This document shows, piece by piece, positions 1 through 7,104 of a stretch of 33,291 bases of DNA. Each line of letters begins with the position of its first letter. Position 1 is the stretch's first letter. Source of the DNA: an uncultured Alphaproteobacteria bacterium (GTDB lineage: Bacteria; Pseudomonadota; Alphaproteobacteria; Rhodobacterales; Rhodobacteraceae). Under the pieces are notes generated by a model. The model worked only from the letters and a program-made list of their open reading frames with translations, was not told the origin of the DNA and did no database searches. The DNA is taken from the NCBI GenBank assembly GCA_902537235.1, contig CACBAO010000020.1, positions 1 to 33,291 on the forward strand, given 5' to 3'. A program made the position numbers and the translations under genes.

Positions 1-1019
1 GAATATATAAACTATTATGTTGTCTGCTTGAAGATAAAGATATCTCACTAAATTAAAATAAGCATAATGGAAATATATTTTGAAATAATTTCTTCTTACA
101 TTATCAAATAACTTTACCATAGATATTGGCTCAGCCCTTTCCATATTGTCTTCTCCATATACTAATTCCTTTCTAAAAGCTGCTTCAACTCGCTGATTTT
201 TAAACTCAAGCCCTGGCAGTTTAATACCAGCGAATATAAGAAGAAAAGTACCAAATACTGACCAAACAATTGCGAGGGTAACCAGAGGATAAGGTATAGA
301 TCCAACCAGAGGCATCTGTTCTATATGTACTGACAGCGCCGAAAGAACTGGCAAAAAAGATATCAAAGTCATAATAGAGTCGACCATCGCAACACCAAGT
401 CCTTGCATAATTCCAGAAAATCGCATCGTATCTTCCTGTATTCGTTGTGATGCCCCCTCCACCTTTCTGACCTGTGACCATTTCTCTAAATAATAATCGT
501 TCATTGCGTTACGCCACCTAAAAACATAGTGTGAGGTAAAAAATAACTTTAGCGGAACAAAAATTATATATGGGAAAACGATTATACAAAATACTGCTAA
601 ATGTTCATATAAATCTGATGCACTAACTTCCCCATTTCCATTCAGTGCTTTTTGAACATCATTATAAAAAGGGCCATACCATGCATTAATTACAACCGAT
701 ACTTGAACAGTTAAGTATGCCATCAATATAAGCAAAGATGACCCTAAAATTGACCACATCTGCCACTTATGTGGCGAATAGTAGGACCAGAAAAAATAAA
801 ATATCAACGTCGCGAATATATAGTAAGTGTCAAACCAAAGAAAATCTGGTGTAATGAAATATTCGAGCCCAATGACAGTCTGATTATCTTCCGCCAGGTC
901 AAAACCTAGATAACCAGCAACTCGTTGCCCAAATAGGTAATAGAAGGACACTACCGCAGAAACCCATACAAGGAGTGAAATCAAAAATAATTTTGGCTTT
1001 GGAAAAAAAGATTCGAACA
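1..1019 (-). CDS. sbmA: SbmA/BacA-family peptide transporter, partial (C-terminus beyond window)
   Basis: Reading the minus strand from the ATG at 1019 gives an open frame of about 339 codons that runs off the left edge. The N-terminus MFESFFPKPKLFLISLLVWV closely resembles E. coli SbmA. Further family blocks follow in order: YSPHKWQMWSILG, FFTSHYVFRWRNAMNDYYL, EGASQRIQEDTMRFSGIMQG, GIKLPGLEFKNQRVEAAFRK and ELVYGEDNMERAEP. Several hydrophobic membrane segments are visible. SbmA/BacA proteins are inner-membrane, proton-driven importers of peptides such as proline-rich antimicrobial peptides and some microcins; they resemble the membrane half of an ABC exporter but lack an ATPase domain. The family is about 400 residues, so only the last 60 or so are missing. 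It is probably transcribed separately, because a terminator-like hairpin lies just upstream. Family assignment is very secure; the substrate is unknown. Confidence 0.95.
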
Positions 1020-1064
1020 TTACCGTAATATAGTCGAAAAAAATTCAACGTATATTTTTTTTTA

Positions 1065-1099
1065 AAAAAGTCTGTGCCATAAACAGACACAGACTTTTT
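1065..1099 (-). terminator. Rho-independent terminator-like hairpin
   Basis: Twelve-base arms AAAAAGTCTGTG (1065-1076) and CACAGACTTTTT (1088-1099) pair perfectly around an 11-base loop. On the minus strand the hairpin sits 16 bases past the stop of the lipoprotein gene and ends in a T-rich arm. The A/T runs on both sides mean it could work in both directions. It separates that gene from the transporter gene beyond it. Confidence 0.75.
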
Positions 1100-1114
1100 G
1101 ATGAAGATTAAATA

Positions 1115-1510
1115 TTAGTAATGAATATGAAATGGCTTTTTCTTGCAGAGATAGATCTTTCCCACCAAGCCTGAGGAGGATGCACTCTCTGCCCATCCAA
1201 CAATAGAAATGGCATTCCCTCCAACTAATAAAGCTCTATTTCTTAGCCCAATGATTGCTTCTGAATAGTTTATATTTGAAGCATAAGATAGTTTTATTAC
1301 TTCAGTACAGCTTCTTTCATCTCGCAAAAGTCTGTCTGGGTGCAATGAAACATATTTAATTCCTTTTACTGGAGTTACGCCGCTACCAGCCTCCCCAGTT
1401 GCTGACGAAACTACTTTTTCGCCCAATGATGCTGTGGTTAATCCGTAGGGATTGGTTCCTTGGCACGCGGTTAAAAATAATCCAAAAACAAAAACTACTA
1501 AAATACGCAT
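1115..1510 (-). CDS. Small putative lipoprotein, RcsF/DUF4156-like C-terminal motif
   Basis: The 131-residue product starts with a lipoprotein signal peptide, MRILVVFVFGLFLTAC, with lipobox LTAC and the lipidated cysteine at residue 16. The start is supported by AAGGAGAG about 7 bases upstream. The C-terminal half contains ALLVGGNAISIVGW, resembling the 'GGNA' segment of RcsF/DUF4156-type small lipoproteins, and there are two further cysteines (in RSCTEV and LCKKK) that could form a disulfide. Those resemblances are weak, so the functional class is tentative. A strong hairpin follows the stop codon, so the gene looks monocistronic. Outer-membrane localisation is inferred from the lipobox only. 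Confidence 0.75.
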   Translation of the reverse strand: MRILVVFVFGLFLTACQGTNPYGLTTASLGEKVVSSATGEAGSGVTPVKGIKYVSLHPDRLLRDERSCTEVIKLSYASNINYSEAIIGLRNRALLVGGNAISIVGWAESASSSGLVGKIYLCKKKPFHIHY

Positions 1511-1609
1511 AAAATACTCTCCTTCAACTTACCCATAGTCCTATACGACTTAGTAAGAATTTTATTAGTAACTTTTATTACTGTTTCAAAAATTTGCAAA
1601 AATGATACA

Positions 1610-1635
1610 CTTATGTTGTTTTTTGGCAACATAAG
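1610..1635. repeat. 9-bp inverted repeat, possible weak terminator
   Basis: CTTATGTTG (1610-1618) and CAACATAAG (1627-1635) form a perfect stem around an 8-base loop. It lies about 50 bases past the stop of the minus-strand heptad-repeat gene and upstream of the lipoprotein gene. No clear T-run follows on the minus strand, so terminator activity is uncertain. Confidence 0.4.
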
Positions 1636-1686
1636 CTTTCCCAAAAAATGTTCTTAGCAAAAATACCAAGCTTTAGATGAATATAG

Positions 1687-2019
1687 TTAGTGAATAGTGT
1701 TAGAAGTTGCTTGTTGCAGGTTTGAAAACAAATCATCACCAATTTCGAACAAGTCATTTTGATTTTCAAATGCCCGTTCTTGATTGTCAAAAACCTGTTC
1801 TTGATTGTCAAAAACTTTTTCCACTTGAAATGAAATATTATTTAAAAACACACTAGTTTTTTCCAAGCACTCAATAAGCTCAGAGTCATTTTGCGTTTCC
1901 ATGTAGTCTAATACCGCATTAGCTACCCTACTTTTAAAAATTTCAAAATCTTTAGTCACGTTATCGTATGACCCCAAATCGTTTGTGTTCGTAATTCTTT
2001 TACTGCTCTTTTTCTTCAT
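1687..2019 (-). CDS. Hypothetical heptad-repeat (coiled-coil-like) protein
   Basis: I do not recognise this 110-residue protein. It starts with a very basic stretch (MKKKSSKR), has no signal peptide or membrane segment, and ends with consecutive seven-residue units: KVFDNQE, QVFDNQE, RAFENQN, DLFEIGD, DLFSNLQ. Regular phenylalanines in a polar background suggest an amphipathic helix or coiled coil that could oligomerise. The DNA under the first units is nearly identical, implying recent repeat duplication. It is divergent from fliL, with a 129-base AT-rich gap between the start codons. No strong ribosome-binding site is visible, which lowers confidence. A flagellar role is not supported by anything beyond location. 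Confidence 0.55.
   Translation of the reverse strand: MKKKSSKRITNTNDLGSYDNVTKDFEIFKSRVANAVLDYMETQNDSELIECLEKTSVFLNNISFQVEKVFDNQEQVFDNQERAFENQNDLFEIGDDLFSNLQQATSNTIH
1755..1817. repeat. Three tandem 21-bp units encoding heptads
   Basis: The units 1776-1796 and 1797-1817 differ at a single base, and 1755-1775 is a more diverged copy. Each unit encodes one seven-residue heptad of the minus-strand hypothetical protein, so unit number can change without a frameshift. Confidence 0.75.
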
Positions 2020-2148
2020 TAGATTTTACTCACGATTGTTTTTGACAAAATTTAAAACGACACATTTACCAAATATTTAGAAAATAAACTTTTTTTTTAG
2101 CCAGTCGTTAAACTTTGGAATAAATGAAAAAAATGATATTTTTAGCAC

Positions 2149-2790
2149 ATGGAAAACGAGTCAGAAAACACAGAGTCTGCGTTAGATAAAGCTCCACAGT
2201 CAAAAAAGAGAAAGAAATTTATAATTCCGTGGAGAACATTAGCTATTTATATTTGTCCTGCTTTGGTTGTTTTCATAGGTTTTTTTATATTGCATAGTTC
2301 TCTGGTACATCCCCCCTTATCAAGAGAAGAAATAGCAGCGCTAATAGATAGTAAGAATGAAGAAGGATCCCCAAATAAAACTTCTGATGAAGGTATTGTT
2401 GATGCAGTTGAAGCTAAAGATGAAAAATTGCCACAAGGTTCAGATATCCCATTTATAGGACCTCAACACTACTATCATTCTTTCACTGGGGCTTTGGCAA
2501 CTGATTTAAGGAATGGGTCTGGAATATTAACGATCGAAATTGCTGTTTCCATATTTATGGGGAAATTGAATGCTGACGCATTTTTTGAAAGTTTTAGAAC
2601 TTTTGAACCAGCTTTGAGGTCGGTTATTTTAGCGGTGATGAGAACTAAAACAAAAACAGAGCTTGATACCATTCAAGGAAAAGAGGCAATGAAACTAGAA
2701 ATTCTTGATACAATTAATAGTGAGTTGGTAAAGCTAGGAGCAAAACCTGAAATCAAAACCGTGCAACTAACAAGAGTGCTTTTAATTTAG
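2149..2790 (+). CDS. fliL: Flagellar basal body-associated protein FliL
   Basis: The product is 213 residues. A short charged cytoplasmic tail rich in Lys/Arg is followed by one membrane segment (about residues 29-50, TLAIYICPALVVFIGFFILH), a low-complexity acidic linker to about residue 100, and a C-terminal periplasmic domain. That domain has the FliL pattern: a beta-strand stretch ending in SIFMGKLNADAFFESFRTFE, then a helix pair around TIQGKEAMKLEILDTINSEL and a final strand KTVQLTRVLLI. FliL is a stomatin-like inner-membrane protein that rings the stator units and supports torque and stator stability. It normally sits upstream of fliM; here it is separated from any fliMN in this window. 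No good ribosome-binding site precedes the ATG, so the exact start is less certain than the identity. Confidence 0.85.
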   Translation: MENESENTESALDKAPQSKKRKKFIIPWRTLAIYICPALVVFIGFFILHSSLVHPPLSREEIAALIDSKNEEGSPNKTSDEGIVDAVEAKDEKLPQGSDIPFIGPQHYYHSFTGALATDLRNGSGILTIEIAVSIFMGKLNADAFFESFRTFEPALRSVILAVMRTKTKTELDTIQGKEAMKLEILDTINSELVKLGAKPEIKTVQLTRVLLI

Positions 2791-2801
2791 AGAGGCGTGC
2801 T

Positions 2802-3041
2802 ATGGAATTAAAAGAAACAAAATCTTTAGCAACTAAAGCTTCATTAAAGTTACACGCTAGATCGGAGAGAAACAATTCTGACACGCAAGGGATATACAAC
2901 ATATTATTTTCTGATCAAGAAAGATTGGGTGAAAAGGATATTGATGGCGAATTATCTTATAAAGAGAGAGGGAAACCCATGTTTGGTGAGGTTTCTACTT
3001 TGGATTGGATAAAGACCTGGCGGGTTTTAGAAATAAGCTAG
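2802..3041 (+). CDS. Hypothetical 79-residue protein downstream of fliL
   Basis: Not recognised. It is a polar, charged protein without membrane segments or cysteines. It begins 11 bases after the fliL stop behind a GAGAGG ribosome-binding site, so it is probably co-transcribed and co-translated with FliL. Its TAG stop overlaps, on the palindrome CTAG, the stop of the minus-strand 63-residue gene. Residues 56-76 (KERGKPMFGEVSTLDWIKTW) contain the only clusters of hydrophobic and aromatic residues. Being behind fliL suggests a motility link, but nothing in the sequence shows one. Confidence 0.55.
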   Translation: MELKETKSLATKASLKLHARSERNNSDTQGIYNILFSDQERLGEKDIDGELSYKERGKPMFGEVSTLDWIKTWRVLEIS

Positions 3042-3229
3042 TCAATTTCCTCAGATCCAGGTAAATAACCCTTACCTTGAATTGCTTTTGCTCCCATTTT
3101 CTGCTCTATATCTGGATTAGTTTTCACAAAATCCGACAACTTCTGGTTAACGATATTTTCTGCATCTTCTAGGCTGTCCGCATCTACTTCCGCTATACCA
3201 TCTATCACCCAATGAACCTTAACTTTCAT
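3038..3229 (-). CDS. Hypothetical 63-residue protein
   Basis: Not firmly recognised. The start is well supported by GGAAAGGA a few bases upstream, and the first 11 bases overlap the 3' end of the preceding Sel1 gene, a sign of translational coupling. The N-terminus MKVKVHWVIDGIAEVDADSL followed by EDAENIV has the strand-strand-helix look of small DpnD/PcfM-like or related alpha/beta proteins ('beta strand, acidic A-D-S, E-x-A helix'), but that similarity is only a pattern impression. It is the last gene of the three-gene minus-strand unit that begins at 4274. Confidence 0.6.
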   Translation of the reverse strand: MKVKVHWVIDGIAEVDADSLEDAENIVNQKLSDFVKTNPDIEQKMGAKAIQGKGYLPGSEEID

Positions 3230-3878
3230 AGTTCCTTTCCATTTTTTTTATTTCTTTTCTATCGTTCCTGGCTTCTTTTTTTTTAAATTCTTTGAACCGT
3301 TTTCTAGAAGCATCTTGCATTTTAATTATGGTATCAGGTTCTAGTTCCTTTTCAACTTTATCCCTTATCTCAGCAGAATTCTGCACTCCAAGTGCACTAG
3401 CAACATTATACCAAAGGTATGCGTTTTCAAAATCTTGTTCTTCAAGAACCAATAAATAGAAGTCGCCTAGCTCTGTCAAAACCCCTAAATCTTTGTTTTC
3501 AAACCTTGCTATAAGGTTCTCTAGAACTTTCTCTCTAACTTCTTTCAATACTTTCTCTGGCACCATTTCTGTTAAATCTTCAGCAAGCTCTTCTGCCTTC
3601 TCAATCTTTCCGAGCTGCGATAAAAATGCCCAAAAAAGTGCCTCACTGTAATTTTTCGTTACACCCTTTCCGTTGCTTATCAAGAACGCTAAATTGTATT
3701 GCGCATCATGTTCACTATTTCTTGCCAATTCTTCGAAGATAGATACTGCCTCGGTATATCTCTTCTCCTTGACGTAATCCGTAGCCCTTTTAAAACGCCT
3801 ATCTGAATCTGTAACCTGAGCAAAAGAAACGGAGAACAAAACTATTGTCAATAGGCTACAGAAACCAATATATCTCAT
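3219..3878 (-). CDS. Secreted Sel1/TPR-like repeat protein
   Basis: The 219-residue product has a signal peptide (MRYIGFCSLLTIVLFSVSFA, likely cleaved after SFA), then helical repeats. Residues 29-50 (FKRATDYVKEKRYTEAVSIF) look like a TPR, and the stretch beginning HDAQYNLAFLISNGKGV matches the Sel1-like repeat signature (A-x-Y-x-L-A, G-x-G-V, A-x-x-W). A second degenerate unit appears around LGDFYLLVLEEQDFENAYLW. The C-terminus is strongly basic and charged. Sel1/TPR proteins are scaffolds; the flagellar stator protein MotX of Vibrio is one periplasmic example, but this protein lacks the MotX cysteines, so that identity is not claimed. Its ATG directly follows the stop codon of the NHLP-like gene, with GGAAGG inside that gene serving as the ribosome-binding site. 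Confidence 0.8.
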   Translation of the reverse strand: MRYIGFCSLLTIVLFSVSFAQVTDSDRRFKRATDYVKEKRYTEAVSIFEELARNSEHDAQYNLAFLISNGKGVTKNYSEALFWAFLSQLGKIEKAEELAEDLTEMVPEKVLKEVREKVLENLIARFENKDLGVLTELGDFYLLVLEEQDFENAYLWYNVASALGVQNSAEIRDKVEKELEPDTIIKMQDASRKRFKEFKKKEARNDRKEIKKMERNYES

Positions 3879-4274
3879 TTACCTTCCTGCCATCATGACT
3901 AGTTGTAGGTAAAAAACGCGAAGTTTAAACTTTGTTCCTGGCTTTTGCTCAAAAACAACTATCCTCGGCCGATCTGTGTTTTGTTTTTGAAACTCTATAG
4001 ACATATTATCTGGAAGAAAAACCCCGTTGATTTCTAAGGTTTTTTGTGGGTCTCGGGAGAACTCTGCATGAAAACTTGAGTCGAGCCAAACTCTTGCCAA
4101 CACTTTACCCAAAATGTCAGGTAGCATATCTCTTACTTCTTTTTTTGATTGGAGCTTGAGATTTCCATTAACCAATTGAAATGGTTCTGTAACCTTCTTT
4201 GCTTGCCTTATAGCAGGAGGCAATACTTTTTTTATCGGAACCAGCGATTTTGAGTTTTTCTCAGACATCATCAT
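3879..4274 (-). CDS. NHLP-like (nitrile hydratase alpha/leader-peptide fold) protein
   Basis: The 131-residue protein has a basic, flexible N-terminus (about residues 1-45), then a region matching the nitrile-hydratase-like leader peptide pattern: a helix KVLARVWLDSSFHAEFSRDP, then QKTLEINGVFLPDN, a strand MSIEFQKQN and a final strand RPRIVVFEQKP. In the known family, W-x-D-x-x-F, DP-x-x-x-L, G-x-x-LP and a closing strand occur in that order in nitrile hydratase alpha subunits and in NHLP-type precursors of ribosomal peptides. The metal-binding Cys motif of nitrile hydratase is absent. About 20 residues follow the leader-like region (GTKFKLRVFYLQLVMMAGR), without Cys, Ser or Thr apart from one Thr, so it is a poor azole/lanthionine core. 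Three in-frame ATGs occur at the start. It heads a tightly coupled three-gene unit. The domain likeness is fairly clear; the function is unknown. Confidence 0.7.
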   Translation of the reverse strand: MMMSEKNSKSLVPIKKVLPPAIRQAKKVTEPFQLVNGNLKLQSKKEVRDMLPDILGKVLARVWLDSSFHAEFSRDPQKTLEINGVFLPDNMSIEFQKQNTDRPRIVVFEQKPGTKFKLRVFYLQLVMMAGR

Positions 4275-4354
4275 ATCTTTAGTTTGCTACTATATTGTTA
4301 AATCAATTTCCTCTGAAGATAAACCCAAAAAATATATATTTTAGTAACGACAAG

Positions 4355-4370
4355 TGGCATGATTTTTGTA
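4355..4370 (+). promoter_or_regulatory. Sigma-54 promoter candidate (rod/hook paralogue)
   Basis: TGGCATGATTTTTGTA has GG and GT with the correct 12-base spacing. It deviates from consensus by GT in place of GC at -12. It ends 23 bases before the ATG of the downstream rod/hook gene and closely resembles the flhA site at 10501-10516. Confidence 0.65.
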
Positions 4371-4393
4371 TTATTTTTTTGAAAGGAAAAACA

Positions 4394-5179
4394 ATGTTAC
4401 CAGTAGTTAGATCAGGATTAAGCGCCGCTTCTCAAGAAATATCTGTGATTTCTAATAATATTGCAAATGCTTCATCTTTAGGATTTAAAAGAAGCAACGC
4501 AAATTTTTCCGATATTTACACCGAGATGTCGGATGTAAGAAATGCGAACAGAATTGGAAATGGGGTTCGACAGGAAGCGCCAAGAAGAAATCACTCCCAA
4601 GGATCGTTAATCTTAACTGGAAACGCTCTTGACCTCGGAATAAATGGCCAAGGGATGTTTATTCTAAATACCACGGAAAAACTTGGTGAGCTATCTTACA
4701 CAAGAAACGGGGCTATCAATGTAAGAGAAGATGGCAAACTAGTAAATTCTGATGGCATTGCTTATCTTGATATAAATTCAGAAGAAATAGATCTGCCTTT
4801 TCAAGTTTTAACTCCCGAAGGTAATCAACAAAGTCTTTCTGAAGTAAAGGTAACTGCTGAAGGTTTTCTGAGAGCAACATATGGAATAGATAATTATGTA
4901 ACTATAACTCAATTAGGTTTAGCTAGGTTTGCCGATGAAACACAACTGAAGTCGATAGGCGATAATATTTTCACTGCAACTCCAGAATCCGGTGAAGCAA
5001 CAATTGGCGCAGGAAAAGACTTCGGCTTTGGGAAAATAAATGCTGGTAGTCTGGAAGCATCAAATACTGACATTACAGCTGAGCTGACTCTTCTACTTAG
5101 AGCTCAACAAGCATTTAATGGCTCTGCAAAAATGATGCAAGCAGATGCTGACGTCACTAGAAGACTGATGGATACATAG
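4394..5179 (+). CDS. Flagellar hook-basal body protein, extra FlgE/FlgF/FlgG-family paralogue
   Basis: The 261-residue protein carries both terminal signatures of the axial-protein family. The N-terminus LSAASQEISVISNNIANASS then LGFKRSNANF is the rod motif. The central LILTGNALDLGINGQGMFI and YTRNGAINVREDGKLVNSDG blocks are FlgE/F/G core strands. The C-terminus LEASNTDITAELTLLLRAQQ then AFNGSAKMMQADADV is the D0 helix. The start is the ATG at 4394 behind AAAGGAAA rather than the longer in-frame ATG at 4295, because the rod motif then begins at the usual distance and a sigma-54 site fits just upstream. True flgE, flgF and flgG all exist at 16969-22437, so this is an additional member whose place in the axial structure is unknown. 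Confidence 0.88.
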   Translation: MLPVVRSGLSAASQEISVISNNIANASSLGFKRSNANFSDIYTEMSDVRNANRIGNGVRQEAPRRNHSQGSLILTGNALDLGINGQGMFILNTTEKLGELSYTRNGAINVREDGKLVNSDGIAYLDINSEEIDLPFQVLTPEGNQQSLSEVKVTAEGFLRATYGIDNYVTITQLGLARFADETQLKSIGDNIFTATPESGEATIGAGKDFGFGKINAGSLEASNTDITAELTLLLRAQQAFNGSAKMMQADADVTRRLMDT

Positions 5180-5182
5180 AAA

Positions 5183-5593
5183 CTACTTAAGTGGTAATAT
5201 CCAAGAAATATCGTTTATATTTCTATTTGTTTCTTTCTCTATTAGTAAATCACCTTTTAGGTTTACTCTTAAACTTTTGTCCAATAGTAAAACTAAAGTA
5301 GCGGGCCTTACTGCTGTCCTAATTAGTAATTCCTTCGTTTTAAGAAATTCCTCTGGGGCAAGATCAATATTTGCCTTCATATATGGTCTACTTATTTCTA
5401 TGTAGAGTGATCCACTGTGCTTTGGAATACGGCTAATAGATGGTTTTATATTTATAGAACAGATTCCTCGCCCAATATTCATAAGCCCACAAGATAAAGT
5501 CATCGACTCTTCACAGCTAAACCCGATCATATTTAAGTCAGCAGTTTGAACAGACATATGGATCGCGTGTAGTTCTTGAATTTCGCTAGTCAT
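5183..5593 (-). CDS. Hypothetical protein downstream of fliA
   Basis: Not recognised. The 136-residue soluble protein starts 6 bases after the fliA stop and is presumably the last gene of the flhA-flhF-flhG-fliA unit. Its middle part alternates hydrophobic and polar residues in a beta-rich pattern (GSLYIEISRPYMKANIDLAP and TAVRPATLVLLLDKSLRVNL), and there are two cysteines near residues 27 and 35 plus one at 45. It ends 3 bases from the convergent rod-paralogue gene. In many polar-flagellate genomes chemotaxis genes follow fliA; none is visible here. Confidence 0.65.
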   Translation of the reverse strand: MTSEIQELHAIHMSVQTADLNMIGFSCEESMTLSCGLMNIGRGICSINIKPSISRIPKHSGSLYIEISRPYMKANIDLAPEEFLKTKELLIRTAVRPATLVLLLDKSLRVNLKGDLLIEKETNRNINDISWILPLK

Positions 5594-5599
5594 TTAGGC

Positions 5600-6304
5600 T
5601 TAATAAGATTTTTTTATGTTGTTTCTCAGTAGAGAAACAGCAGATTTTTTAATTTGGGACACTCTGCCAGTAGTTATTTCCATGACCTCGGCTATTTCAT
5701 ATACATTGAGTTCCTCTACATAGTATAATTGAATGACCATTGCTTCCTTGGATGGTAGGTCCTTCAAAGCACGAGCAAGAATATCTTTTAGTTGTGATTT
5801 ATCTAAACTTTCTTCTGGTGTACTGTCCTTAGAAACGAACCACATGGAATATTCATCATAGACCTCGTCAAGAGACTGATGGATATTTGCATTAAATGCT
5901 TTTTCCCAGTCCCTATATTCATCTAACCCAAGTCCCATTTTCTCTGCGATTTCTGAGGGAGTGGGCTCTCTTTGATTGCTAGAAGTTAGGGACTCTATCG
6001 CCTTTTTCTGCTTTTGTTGCATTTGAATAGTTGTCCGGCATAGGTTTGAGCTCTTTCTTAAGTGATCTACGATTGCGCCACGGATTCTTAACACTGCATA
6101 ACTTGCAAAGGTAGCACCCTCCTTTGGGCTGTATTTTTGTGCTGCTGTGACTAGCCCAAAATACCCTATTTGCATTAAATCTTCGATTTCTATGGAAGCC
6201 CTAACTCTCCCATGCATATGCCAGGCTATCTTCTTAACCAAATTCATATTTTCAACGATTAGGTTTTCTACGTTTGGTTGTTGTTCAGGATAACTAGCTT
6301 TCAT
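5600..6304 (-). CDS. fliA: RNA polymerase sigma factor FliA (sigma-28)
   Basis: At 234 residues this is a standard-length flagellar sigma factor. Region 2 runs from about residue 12 to 85 (VENLIVENMNLVKKIAWHMH, EIEDLMQIGYFGLVTAAQKY, FASYAVLRIRGAIVDHLRKS). Region 3 is around residues 110-135 (REPTPSEIAEKMGLGLDEYR), and region 4 with its helix-turn-helix is near the C-terminus (LPSKEAMVIQLYYVEELNVY then EIAEVMEITTGRVSQIKKSA). FliA directs late flagellar promoters and is held inactive by FlgM, encoded at 13500-13802. It begins 20 bases after flhG, so it is probably expressed from the flhA promoter. Confidence 0.96.
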   Translation of the reverse strand: MKASYPEQQPNVENLIVENMNLVKKIAWHMHGRVRASIEIEDLMQIGYFGLVTAAQKYSPKEGATFASYAVLRIRGAIVDHLRKSSNLCRTTIQMQQKQKKAIESLTSSNQREPTPSEIAEKMGLGLDEYRDWEKAFNANIHQSLDEVYDEYSMWFVSKDSTPEESLDKSQLKDILARALKDLPSKEAMVIQLYYVEELNVYEIAEVMEITTGRVSQIKKSAVSLLRNNIKKSY

Positions 6305-6324
6305 CTTTTTTCCAGATAGTAAAA

Positions 6325-7104
6325 TCAGCTCTTAGAGAAAAAGCGTATACCATTATGTTTATTTTCTCCAGCCTTAATGATGTTTTTTAATAAACGCTGG
6401 AAGGCTAGCTTTTCTAACTCAGCGTCTTCGTTAAGAACAACGGGAAGCTTCTTTATTATGGCGTTCTGTATTTTTTTTGTCTTAGGAATACCACCTGCAA
6501 AAATCAAATTTGCATCTAAAAACTTACTAACGATGTTTTGGAATTTTAGAAAAGTTTCGTGCGCAGCTTTTTCGTTTTCAGCCATATTTACCACAATCGA
6601 GAAATTATGAAGATTATAATCCAAATTCGCTGTTTTTATAAAAGTGTACGCATCCATAAAGCTAGTGGGTTCACCAACTAGAATTATAACCAACCTATCT
6701 ACGGCTGAAGCAAATGTCATGGAGTTTTCAGACGCGCCCGCCGGTATATCCACTATTAAAGTATCAGTGTACTTAGCAATAGGGTCTAAAGCTCTAATAA
6801 GCTGGTATTTTGAACCTTTATCTATGTTTAAGATATCTATTAATCCATTACCTCCAGAAACAAACTTTAATCCGATGGGACCCGTTTCAAGAACATCCTC
6901 TATTAACATATTGTTTTTTAGGACATCTCTAATTGTTTTTCTTGGGTTTATTCCTAACAATATATGGGCGTTAGCCAATCCAAAGTCAGCGTCCATGAGA
7001 GAAACCTTTGAGCCCATTTGAGATAAAGACAAAGCTAAATTTACTGCGACAGTAGTCTTACCAACACCTCCCTTTCCACTCGCAATTGCTATTGAATTAC
7101 TCAT
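6325..7104 (-). CDS. flhG: FlhG (MinD-like ATPase), flagellar number regulator
   Basis: The 259-residue protein has a deviant Walker A (ASGKGGVGKTTVAVNLALSL, residues 8-27), the switch I-like SLMDADFGLANAHILLG, and a Walker B/switch II LIVDIPAGASENSM. The NVAxN-type nucleotide contact is replaced by VVNMAENEKAA. FlhG/FleN limits the number of polar flagella, binds the membrane when ATP-bound and antagonises FlhF and the sigma-54 activator. The usual N-terminal extension with the DQAxxLR motif, which stimulates FlhF GTPase in studied systems, is missing: the ATPase motif begins within 10 residues of the start. The gene overlaps the flhF stop by 8 bases, showing tight coupling. Confidence 0.93.
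   Translation of the reverse strand: MSNSIAIASGKGGVGKTTVAVNLALSLSQMGSKVSLMDADFGLANAHILLGINPRKTIRDVLKNNMLIEDVLETGPIGLKFVSGGNGLIDILNIDKGSKYQLIRALDPIAKYTDTLIVDIPAGASENSMTFASAVDRLVIILVGEPTSFMDAYTFIKTANLDYNLHNFSIVVNMAENEKAAHETFLKFQNIVSKFLDANLIFAGGIPKTKKIQNAIIKKLPVVLNEDAELEKLAFQRLLKNIIKAGENKHNGIRFFSKS

Noticed and set aside
221-481. Minus-strand ORF of 86 residues
   Set aside because: It is an out-of-frame shadow of the SbmA-type gene, whose own frame runs unbroken from 1019 off the left edge. The same applies to the 63-residue frame at 899-1090.
1611-1811. Minus-strand ORF of 66 residues
   Set aside because: It overlaps the heptad-repeat gene in another frame and has a Lys/Thr/Cys-rich composition typical of non-coding AT-rich DNA.
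4295-4393. N-terminal extension of the rod/hook paralogue
   Set aside because: The 33 extra residues precede the conserved rod motif, have no family likeness, and cover the sigma-54 site and the ribosome-binding site of the ATG at 4394.
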